Of a stretch of 7,285 bases of DNA, positions 1 to 5,187 are shown in pieces; positions within the stretch are counted from its first letter, which is position 1; each line of letters opens with the position of its first letter. The DNA lies in contig JABUEV010000117.1 in NCBI GenBank assembly GCA_013314865.1, forward strand, positions 1-7,285, written 5' to 3'. The notes under the pieces are model-generated. The model was not told where the DNA came from and ran no database searches. It worked only from the letters and a program-made list of their open reading frames with translations. The DNA is from Bacteroidales bacterium. Lineage in GTDB: Bacteria; Bacteroidota; Bacteroidia; Bacteroidales; VadinHA17. Made by a program: the position numbers and the translations under genes.

Positions 1-996
1 ATAAGCTGAGTAGCCGGCAATCCTGTTCATATAGCTTCTCGACTGGTCAACTGCAAGGATTTCCTCAACATTTCTTATAACTTCATCATAATCGCCTGCA
101 TAGAACAAGGATGTCACATATCTTATTTTTGCCGGTATGTTGCCTGCTGTGAGATCAAGATATTTTTTGAAATAATTTTTCGACTGTTCAACTCTTCCTG
201 CGCGCCAGTAAAGTTGTCCCAGCTCTCTGTAGGCAGGAGCATAATTCTCGTTAAGCTTTATTGCTTCTTCAAAGAACGGAATTGCCGATTGCAGTGCCCG
301 GCTCTTGGCATAAACATACCCGATTTTCATGTTTGCAGTTGGGGACTGCGGATCAGCAAACTGTGCCAGATTGTAATTCTTTATGGCATTGGATCCGTCA
401 TTGAGAAGCATATAAATATCACCTGTGATAAGATATATATCCGGATTTTTTGGATCAATCTTCACAGCTTCCCTGAGAAGGGGAAACGCAAGTGAAGTGT
501 CAACCTGGTTGTCTTTGATATATGATTCCGCTATCTTGGCCAGGGCATATGCATAATCCTTAGCTGGCGGACTAATCTTTTTGATCTTCTTATAAGGAAG
601 TAGGAAACTCCGGGCTTTTGCTCTCATTTCGTTGGCTGTCTTATCATCACCCAGATAGTAAGCCACTTTTGCGAGTCCTACATAATTCAATGGATCATTC
701 GGATTGGCACTTACTCCCTTTTCAAATACTTCTTTAGCAGCTTTTGTTGCCACCACAAGAGAGTTGGATATTGTGTCGTTGAAATATTCAAGAAGATGAT
801 TTTCACCGAGATAAAAATAGTATTTACTGTTATTAGGCTCTTTCTTTATTAGTGCATTTAAAGCTTCAGCAGCCTTGTCAAATTGTTCACTTCTTGTGAG
901 CTGTATCGCTGAATTCAAATCCTGTGCGTTTAGATTCGCAGTAATGAATCCGGCGAAGATAACAGTAATAACCGGTCTGATCATGGAACTTTTCAT
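1..996 (-). CDS. Secreted tetratricopeptide-repeat (TPR) protein, C-terminus cut by the window edge
   Basis: The minus-strand frame is open from an ATG at 996-994 to the window edge, giving 332 visible residues without a stop. The N-terminus MKSSMIRPVITVIFAGFITA followed by NLNA-QD reads as a Sec signal peptide cleaved after about residue 24, so the protein is probably periplasmic or envelope-associated. The rest is helical with TPR-like units: an early pair around residues 30-70, one near the phrase NPNDPLNYVGLAKVAYYLGD, and a clear run in the second half (DPKNPDIYLITGDIYMLLND, NYAPAYRELGQLYWRAGR). TPR arrays are protein-interaction scaffolds; no enzymatic motif is visible. The gene follows the PstS-like gene by 53 bases on the same strand and is probably co-transcribed with it. 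In Bacteroidota a TPR protein commonly follows this PstS-like lipoprotein, often near TonB/ExbBD genes (family knowledge). The binding partner is unknown. The call of a secreted TPR protein is firm; its role is not. Confidence 0.9.
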   Translation of the reverse strand, partial: MKSSMIRPVITVIFAGFITANLNAQDLNSAIQLTRSEQFDKAAEALNALIKKEPNNSKYYFYLGENHLLEYFNDTISNSLVVATKAAKEVFEKGVSANPNDPLNYVGLAKVAYYLGDDKTANEMRAKARSFLLPYKKIKKISPPAKDYAYALAKIAESYIKDNQVDTSLAFPLLREAVKIDPKNPDIYLITGDIYMLLNDGSNAIKNYNLAQFADPQSPTANMKIGYVYAKSRALQSAIPFFEEAIKLNENYAPAYRELGQLYWRAGRVEQSKNYFKKYLDLTAGNIPAKIRYVTSLFYAGDYDEVIRNVEEILAVDQSRSYMNRIAGYSAY

Positions 997-1049
997 AGCA
1001 TTTAATATTGATGGGATTAAATTATTAATATACTTCAAATTTAAATATT

Positions 1050-2084
1050 TTAATTTCTTATCTGTACAAGCCTGACTGGCATTGTTGCCGGAACGAGCCC
1101 GGATTTTAATACTATTGTCTGGCCCTGATCAGCAGCAACCCATTGTATAAACCCTGAACCCAGTCCGCTGAATGTCTCTCTCGAAATGAGATATACTTCC
1201 CTTACGAACGGGTATGACTTGTTATAGATAAATCCCTGCTGTGGTCTGTAATACGAACCATCATTAAGGAACTGCTGAGAAACTGCCAGTACATTTATTT
1301 TTTTTATAAACGACTGACTGAGAGGGTCATCCTTGTCACTTATCCAGTTAACACTTATAATTCCGAGAGCATCAGGATTCTTGGAAACAAATTCGATCAC
1401 TTCCGGATTTGAATTCAATGCATAAAAATTTTCACCAAGCGCCCCGCTGATTTCAAATAACTCTTTAAAATATCTTATACTGCCTGATTTGGTATTGTCA
1501 AAAATCACTCTTATCTGGCCAAGCTTTGATTTTGGATTTATTTGTTTCCACTCTTTTATCTTGCCGGTAAAAATATCTCTTACATCATCATAATTTATAA
1601 GAGTGTCACGGTTTTCCTTATTTGTCACCAGTGCAAGTGCGTCATAGGCAACAGTAACCGTACGGGCAATTATGAGCTGATCCCTGAGATACTGAATCTG
1701 ACTGTCTGTAAGTTTTTTCGTCGCCACAATTACTTTAACAGAATCATTCATGAAGTCATTTATCACGTCAAACTCAGGCTTATATTGAGGAGTGATTTTT
1801 GCATTGTGGTACAGTGAAGTAAAAGTATATATTTCGGCATCAATAAGCGGAACAAACGAATCGTCCACGGAAATCTTTATATTTCCGCTTGTCGGTGTCT
1901 CCTTTATTTCAGTACCTCTGCCCTGACAGGAAACAAATGCCGCCATCATTACAGCCAGGACAGGTAAATAAAAGGCTCTTGTTATGATTATTAAGTCCTC
2001 TTTTCTCACAAATGAAATGAATTTTGAGGCAAATTTCTGGAACGCAATAATAATAAAATTTTGAATATATATTAAAATCTTCAT
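1050..2084 (-). CDS. Orphan PstS-like substrate-binding lipoprotein (periplasmic binding protein superfamily)
   Basis: This is a periplasmic binding protein of the PstS/phosphate-binding type. Recognisable segments, numbered from the ATG at 2084, are KISVDDSF (about 70-77), YDALALVTN (147-155), FTGKIKEWKQI (172-182), FDNTKSGSIRYF (195-206), and a C-terminal block from GLGSGFIQWVAADQGQ to LVPATMPVR (about 307-338) typical of the Bacteroidota branch. A hydrophobic stretch ending in the lipobox FVSC (Cys53) indicates lipoprotein anchoring. The start is uncertain. The ATG at 2084 gives an unusually long leader with a second hydrophobic segment. A GTG at 2009-2007 would give a normal 28-residue lipoprotein signal peptide beginning RKEDLIII after the first residue. 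A TTG at 2117 looks unlikely. It follows the small membrane-protein gene and precedes the TPR gene. No pstC, pstA or pstB is present, so a phosphate-import role is inferred only from family and is doubtful; a structural or signalling role in the envelope is possible. Confidence 0.88.
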   Translation of the reverse strand: MKILIYIQNFIIIAFQKFASKFISFVRKEDLIIITRAFYLPVLAVMMAAFVSCQGRGTEIKETPTSGNIKISVDDSFVPLIDAEIYTFTSLYHNAKITPQYKPEFDVINDFMNDSVKVIVATKKLTDSQIQYLRDQLIIARTVTVAYDALALVTNKENRDTLINYDDVRDIFTGKIKEWKQINPKSKLGQIRVIFDNTKSGSIRYFKELFEISGALGENFYALNSNPEVIEFVSKNPDALGIISVNWISDKDDPLSQSFIKKINVLAVSQQFLNDGSYYRPQQGFIYNKSYPFVREVYLISRETFSGLGSGFIQWVAADQGQTIVLKSGLVPATMPVRLVQIRN

Positions 2085-2156
2085 AATCTTATTGCTCTTA
2101 AAATCATTTCTTTTCAATAAAAGAAAACAAACAGCATGCCATAATAAATTAAAATA

Positions 2157-2408
2157 CTACAGGAACCTTTCTTCATCATCAGTCTCTTCAGGTTTTCTGA
2201 TAAAGTAACGTACTATATCTATATAAGCCTTGTATGCCCTGTACAATCCGTAAAAAATAAAAGTGGAACCCATAATCACCCTGATAGGCTTGTCAATCAG
2301 ATCCTGCCTTATAAAAAAAATAAGGTAAATTCCCACGCCGAGATAAAAAATTACCATGAATGTTCCGAAAATAGTGGAGATCTGCTTCATTATCCTGTTA
2401 TCGTTCAT
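2157..2408 (-). CDS. Small membrane protein, two predicted transmembrane segments, function unknown
   Basis: The product is 83 residues from the ATG at 2408-2406 to TAG at 2157. It has a short polar N-terminus (MNDNRIMKQ), a hydrophobic segment at about residues 10-27 (STIFGTFMVIFYLGVGIYLI), a charged loop (RQDLIDKPIR), a second less hydrophobic segment (VIMGSTFIFYGLYRAY), and an acidic tail (KPEETDDEERFL). I do not recognise a named family with certainty. Small two-segment membrane proteins of this look occur beside the PstS-like and TPR genes in Bacteroidota, so a shared envelope function is inferred. The frame continues upstream to a TTG at 2429, but that codon lies inside the predicted -7 promoter box. 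An internal ATG at 2390 would also work (77 residues). It is probably the first gene of the operon continuing into the PstS-like and TPR genes. Confidence 0.8.
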   Translation of the reverse strand: MNDNRIMKQISTIFGTFMVIFYLGVGIYLIFFIRQDLIDKPIRVIMGSTFIFYGLYRAYKAYIDIVRYFIRKPEETDDEERFL

Positions 2409-2426
2409 GACGAAAGTTTTAGTTAA

Positions 2427-2457
2427 CAAAGTAACTCATTATTATTGATCAAACAAA
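2427..2457 (-). promoter_or_regulatory. Predicted Bacteroidota-type promoter for the membrane protein/PstS-like/TPR operon
   Basis: On the minus strand TTTG (2457-2454) is followed after exactly 19 bases by TTACTTTG (2434-2427). This is one mismatch from the Bacteroidota -7 consensus TAnnTTTG with the standard -33 TTTG spacing. Transcription would begin near 2420, about 12 bases before the ATG at 2408. The element sits in the roughly 100-base AT-rich gap after the queA stop, where a new transcription unit could begin. It is less perfect than the rnpB promoter, and AT-rich DNA yields chance matches. Confidence 0.45.
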
Positions 2458-2507
2458 CTTTTTTACGCAAAATGATTAAATAATTTGACAAAACAAACAA
2501 TTTAAAT

Positions 2508-3737
2508 TTACCTGAATAATAAAGAAGCGTCACCGTAACTCAGGAATCTGAAATTATTCTCAATTGCATAATTGTATATTTCTTTCCATTCTGCACCGGC
2601 CCATGCTGCAATCAAAAGCAAAAGAGTACTTCCCGGCTGGTGAAAATTTGTTATTATACCATTTGGAAGCATAAACTTATATCCCGGCACGATTATCATT
2701 TTTGTTGTTGCTTCAACTGTGAAAATGTTTCTTTTATTCATTAAGTCAATCAGGGCTCCCAGGGCTTTATCTGCCGGTTGAATTGTATCTGCTGAATATG
2801 GTTCCCACTGATCGATAAAAAACCTGTCCGGGACATCGATTCCGTTATTAATTATTTGTGATCCCAGCCAGTAAATGCTTTCAAGTGTTCTTACCGATGT
2901 GGTGCCTACTGCAATTATCCTGCCGTGGTATTCCCTTATTAATTCAAGAGATTCTTTTGTCACTGTGAATCTTTCAGTGTGCATATCATGCTTCATAATG
3001 TCTCCTGAACGCACAGGAACAAAAGTCCCGGCTCCTATGTGAAGCGTAAGTTCGGTTTTTCGCACCTTAAGTTCTTCCAGCTTTGTCAGCACTGTTTCAG
3101 TAAAATGCAATCCTGCAGTCGGAGCTGCAACTGATCCTTTTATTTTTGAATAAACAGTCTGGTACCAGAGGTTATCATTTATTTCATTATTTCTTTTAAT
3201 ATAAGGGGGCAGAGGTATCCGCCCGGCAATCTCAATAACATCTCCGAAACTTAAACCCTCACAATTCCATCTGAATCTTATTTTCCAGGCTTCACCTGCC
3301 ATTTCGGTTTTTTCTGCGAAAAGAGTATATTCTTTACCCTGATGAGTAAAAGGCATTTCAAGCTCACCAGTTTTCCACCTTTTAAGGTTACAGATTATGC
3401 ACTTCCATTCGACAGGAGCCAGTGACCCGAAGGATGACTCATAGTCAGCGGGCAAAACAGGTTCCAGGCAGAATATCTCGATCAGCGCACCTGTATTCTT
3501 CCTGAATATAAGACGCGCGTTTATCACCCGGGCATTATTAAATATAAGGAGAGAGTCGGCAGGTATGTATCTGTAAATATTATTGAAAAGATCTGAAGTA
3601 ATTTTACCTTCTCTGTAAACAAGTAGTTTTGACTTGTCTCTTTCTGGAGCAGGATACTGTGCAATCCTTTCAGGAGGCAGATTATAATTATATTCACTCA
3701 AGTCCAGTTTCGGAACATCGACCCCTCTATTTTTCAT
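2508..3737 (-). CDS. queA: S-adenosylmethionine:tRNA ribosyltransferase-isomerase (QueA), long form
   Basis: QueA transfers and rearranges the ribose of S-adenosylmethionine onto 7-aminomethyl-7-deazaguanine in the wobble position of GUN-anticodon tRNAs, forming epoxyqueuosine in the cytoplasm. The 409-residue product carries the family signatures in order: FNNARVINARL (66-76), GRIPLPPYI (172-180), AAPTAGLHFT (204-213), LHIGAGTFVPV (232-242), VGTTSVRTLES (277-287), TNFHQPGSTLLLL (363-375) and FLSYGDASLL (398-407). It is longer than the roughly 350-residue E. coli type. Much of the excess lies at about residues 85-125 (from EIFCLEPVLPADY to WKCIICNLKRWKTG), an insertion I recognise from a long Bacteroidota branch. 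That branch sometimes coexists with a standard QueA, so true activity should be regarded as probable. The ATG at 3737 is followed directly by family-like sequence (YNLPPERIAQYPAPERDKSKLLV spans 18-40). There is no Shine-Dalgarno sequence. It is transcribed divergently from rnpB; no other queuosine genes are in view. Confidence 0.93.
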   Translation of the reverse strand: MKNRGVDVPKLDLSEYNYNLPPERIAQYPAPERDKSKLLVYREGKITSDLFNNIYRYIPADSLLIFNNARVINARLIFRKNTGALIEIFCLEPVLPADYESSFGSLAPVEWKCIICNLKRWKTGELEMPFTHQGKEYTLFAEKTEMAGEAWKIRFRWNCEGLSFGDVIEIAGRIPLPPYIKRNNEINDNLWYQTVYSKIKGSVAAPTAGLHFTETVLTKLEELKVRKTELTLHIGAGTFVPVRSGDIMKHDMHTERFTVTKESLELIREYHGRIIAVGTTSVRTLESIYWLGSQIINNGIDVPDRFFIDQWEPYSADTIQPADKALGALIDLMNKRNIFTVEATTKMIIVPGYKFMLPNGIITNFHQPGSTLLLLIAAWAGAEWKEIYNYAIENNFRFLSYGDASLLFR

Positions 3738-3812
3738 TATGTATTATCATTTTCTGTTACCTCTTGTGCTTTTCAGAGTTGTCCTTTTCACGATATGATT
3801 TCCATTTCCGGT

Positions 3813-3828
3813 CATGATTTTAATCATG
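3813..3828. repeat. Short near-palindrome, CATGATT-TT-AATCATG
   Basis: Two perfect 7-base arms, CATGATT (3813-3819) and AATCATG (3822-3828), flank a two-base centre. It lies in the divergent spacer between queA and rnpB, about 76 bases from the queA ATG. The symmetry would suit a dimeric DNA-binding protein, but no regulator is identified and the arms also contain the ATG codons of a short ORF. Chance in AT-rich DNA is possible. Confidence 0.4.
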
Positions 3829-3840
3829 CCTTTGAGAAAT

Positions 3841-3871
3841 TAATCCTGAAGAAATTGTGTTTTCAGGATTA
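3841..3871. repeat. Inverted repeat, 10-bp arms TAATCCTGAA / TTCAGGATTA
   Basis: The arms at 3841-3850 and 3862-3871 are perfectly complementary around an 11-base loop, and a G-U and an A-U pair could extend the stem. The repeat is about 53 bases upstream of the rnpB -33 box and about 104 bases upstream of the queA ATG. As DNA it could be an operator for either promoter; as RNA it could form a hairpin in a queA leader. It lacks a following U-run on either strand, so a terminator is less likely. A weaker pair, CTGCAT (3872-3877) and ATGCAG (3891-3896), directly follows. Confidence 0.55.
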
Positions 3872-3923
3872 CTGCATATTAAATTTGAAAATGCAGGATG
3901 CAAATTTAGCCAATCCGGTTTAT

Positions 3924-3954
3924 TTTGCCATATCATGCAAAATAAATAACTTTG
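3924..3954 (+). promoter_or_regulatory. Bacteroidota-consensus promoter of rnpB
   Basis: TTTG at 3924-3927 is followed by exactly 19 bases and then TAACTTTG at 3947-3954, a perfect match to the -33/-7 consensus (TTTG and TAnnTTTG) of the Bacteroidota primary sigma factor. The -7 box ends two bases before the first base of the RNase P RNA P1 helix (3957), where transcription of a mature-length RNA would be expected to start. The location makes this one of the best supported regulatory sites in the window. Confidence 0.85.
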
Positions 3955-3956
3955 CG

Positions 3957-4343
3957 ATGCAGTTGGCTGTTCCATCGTTCCGGCTTATGCCGGAAAGGAA
4001 AGTCCGGACAACACAGGGCACCATCCTTCCTAACAGGAAGATATCCGTGAGGGTATAGAAGTGTAACAGAAAATAACCGTCCGTTTAACGGTTAATGCCG
4101 TCAGACGGGAAGGGTGAAAAGGCGAGGTAAGAGCTCACCGGTTCCGGTGGTGACACCGGAAGCCGTACACCTGATGGGTTGAAAGATCAAGTATACCGGC
4201 GCTGAGGACTGCCCGTCCGATGCCGGGGGGTGGATCGTATGACTCTGCAAGCAATTGCAGAGCAAGATAAATGATGGAAATGGTTCAAATATCTCTTGCA
4301 GATGACTGAACCAGACAGAATCCGGCTTACAGGCCAACTGCAT
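3957..4343 (+). ncRNA. rnpB: RNase P RNA, bacterial class A
   Basis: This is the catalytic RNA of RNase P, which removes 5' leaders from tRNA precursors together with the RnpA protein. The ends pair perfectly as helix P1: ATGCAGTTGGC (3957-3967) with GCCAACTGCAT (4333-4343). P3 is a 7-bp hairpin (TTCCGGC 3978-3984 with GCCGGAA 3989-3995). The conserved core follows: GGAAAGTCCGGACA (3997-4010) then CAGGGCA, then AGGGTGAAAAGGCGAGGTAA (4111-4130) running into GAGCTCACC. The 3' strand of P4 is ACAGAATCCGGCTTAC (4315-4330). A late hairpin at 4243-4262 has an 8-bp stem capped by a GCAA tetraloop. The length of 387 bases is normal for class A. It is the only plus-strand gene here, with its own promoter upstream and a hairpin downstream. 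The exact ends are set from P1 and may differ from mature ends by a few bases. Confidence 0.97.
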
Positions 4344-4359
4344 ATTCTGACGACTGCTT

Positions 4360-4400
4360 ATGCAAAGGAGGGTGCCTCTTTGAGATACCCTCCTTTGTGT
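4360..4400 (+). terminator. Hairpin terminator after rnpB, possibly bidirectional
   Basis: A perfect 11-bp stem, CAAAGGAGGGT (4363-4373) with ACCCTCCTTTG (4387-4397), can be extended to 14 pairs using two G-U pairs, with a 13-base loop. It begins 17 bases after the end of rnpB and is followed by GTGTCAGTTTT, a modest U-tract. The LolA-like gene converges on it from the minus strand with its stop at 4459, so the hairpin may serve both directions. The weak U-run lowers certainty about intrinsic termination, but position and stem strength fit well. Confidence 0.65.
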
Positions 4401-4410
4401 CAGTTTTACA

Positions 4411-4441
4411 AATTCAAGCTTCAGGTACCTGAACCGGAATT
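4411..4441. repeat. 14-bp perfect palindrome with outer complementary arms
   Basis: TTCAGGTACCTGAA (4420-4433) is a perfect palindrome, and AATTC (4411-4415) with GAATT (4437-4441) adds an outer pair of arms separated by 4- and 3-base bulges. It lies between the rnpB hairpin and the stop of the LolA-like gene (4459). It might be part of a minus-strand termination or 3'-end structure, or a protein-binding site. It shares the hexamer TTCAGG/CCTGAA with the inverted repeat at 3841-3871. No function can be assigned. Confidence 0.45.
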
Positions 4442-4458
4442 ATGTATGTCGGGTTATT

Positions 4459-5169
4459 TTATTTATTTATTCTGAAAACAGCGTCATCGATCGGAACATC
4501 CACTTCAATATTGTCAAAAGATATTACTGCGGCTTCCATACCGTTAGCCATTGCGGTTGTCTTTTTGGGCATTACGACCCCTTTAACGTCAACATAGTCG
4601 GTAAGGAAAGATTCAACATTCATGGTTGTTCCCATTTGCTCCACTGAAGTGGATGTTTTTACAGGTAAAAAAGTCTCCTTGTCGATGAATATAAAGACAG
4701 GGCTGCTTCCCTGTGGAACTGCTTTCAGCTTAAAAGCAGGCTTTCCCTTTACATCCTCACTGCCTTCAAGTGTCAGAATACCTGCAGTGAAATAATCCTG
4801 TATCTGATTGTTGAAAACATTGTTGTTCTGCACCTGTTTTAACTGATCTCCTGTAAGTTCCACCGGAGATGATGATCCGGTCATTGGATTAACCATATAA
4901 CCTTTTTGCCCGTCAAAAACCGATATTATTTCCTGTCCGCTCAGATTGTATGCTACCCTTATCTTATTGGGTTTTTTCATTTGCATTGTCATTGGCATCT
5001 CCATTCCCATTGAGGACATTTTTCCAGTAATCTTGATTGTTGAAACCTTCGATAACTGGTCTGCTTTTATTGCAGAGGAATACCTTTTGATGATTTCTTC
5101 AAGCGACTGTGCACTGGTAATTGACGTAATAGCAATTAATCCGGCAACTGCAACGATAAATTTTTTCAT
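4459..5169 (-). CDS. Periplasmic LolA-like (outer-membrane lipoprotein-sorting superfamily) protein
   Basis: The product is 236 residues from ATG at 5169. The N-terminus MKKFIVAVAGLIAITSITSA followed by QS is a clear Sec signal peptide cleaved after residue 20; there is no lipobox Cys, so it is probably soluble and periplasmic. The remainder alternates short strands in the LolA/LolB-like pattern: KVSTIKITGKMSSMG (41-55), NKIRVAYNLSGQEIISVFDG (68-87), KGYMVNP, FKLKAVPQG, VFIFIDKETFLPVKTST (158-174), and a final strand pair ending VFRINK. This resembles the Bacteroidota proteins annotated as outer-membrane lipoprotein-sorting proteins, but is more distant from true LolA, so lipoprotein transport is only a possibility. 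Residues 54-64 have Met at every second position. It lies 18 bases after kdsA on the same strand, suggesting co-transcription with an LPS gene and an envelope role. It is complete and ends opposite rnpB. Confidence 0.82.
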   Translation of the reverse strand: MKKFIVAVAGLIAITSITSAQSLEEIIKRYSSAIKADQLSKVSTIKITGKMSSMGMEMPMTMQMKKPNKIRVAYNLSGQEIISVFDGQKGYMVNPMTGSSSPVELTGDQLKQVQNNNVFNNQIQDYFTAGILTLEGSEDVKGKPAFKLKAVPQGSSPVFIFIDKETFLPVKTSTSVEQMGTTMNVESFLTDYVDVKGVVMPKKTTAMANGMEAAVISFDNIEVDVPIDDAVFRINK

Positions 5170-5187
5170 GAAAGTGTTTTTTAAATG

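Noticed and set aside
1036..1043. TAAATTTG on the minus strand, a perfect -7 box match upstream of the TPR gene.
   Set aside because: No TTTG lies at the proper -33 spacing and the DNA is very AT-rich, so co-transcription from the PstS-like gene is preferred; an internal promoter is not excluded.
214..1075. Plus-strand ORFs at 214-495 and 875-1075.
   Set aside because: Both lie opposite the well-supported TPR coding frame and its flank; neither shows domain or signal features.
2409..2429. TTG start extending the small membrane protein to 90 residues.
   Set aside because: The TTG overlaps the predicted -7 box, so it would not be in the transcript; the ATG at 2408 is preferred.
3901..3908. 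TAAATTTG on the minus strand, a possible -7 box for queA.
   Set aside because: There is no matching TTTG about 19 bases upstream, and it would imply a leader of about 157 bases; kept only as a possibility.
3738..3923. A preQ1 riboswitch upstream of queA.
   Set aside because: I looked for the small stem with an A-rich pseudoknot tail ending near the ribosome-binding region and did not see it; the 3841-3871 hairpin does not fit that consensus.
3795..4058. Plus-strand 87-residue ORF running into rnpB.
   Set aside because: It covers the rnpB promoter and the 5' third of the RNA, has no recognisable protein features and is explained by the RNA gene.
4101..4343. Minus-strand 80-residue ORF beginning MQLACKPDSVWFSHL.
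   Set aside because: It is antisense to the RNase P RNA; its sequence merely reflects conserved rnpB bases, a familiar spurious gene call.
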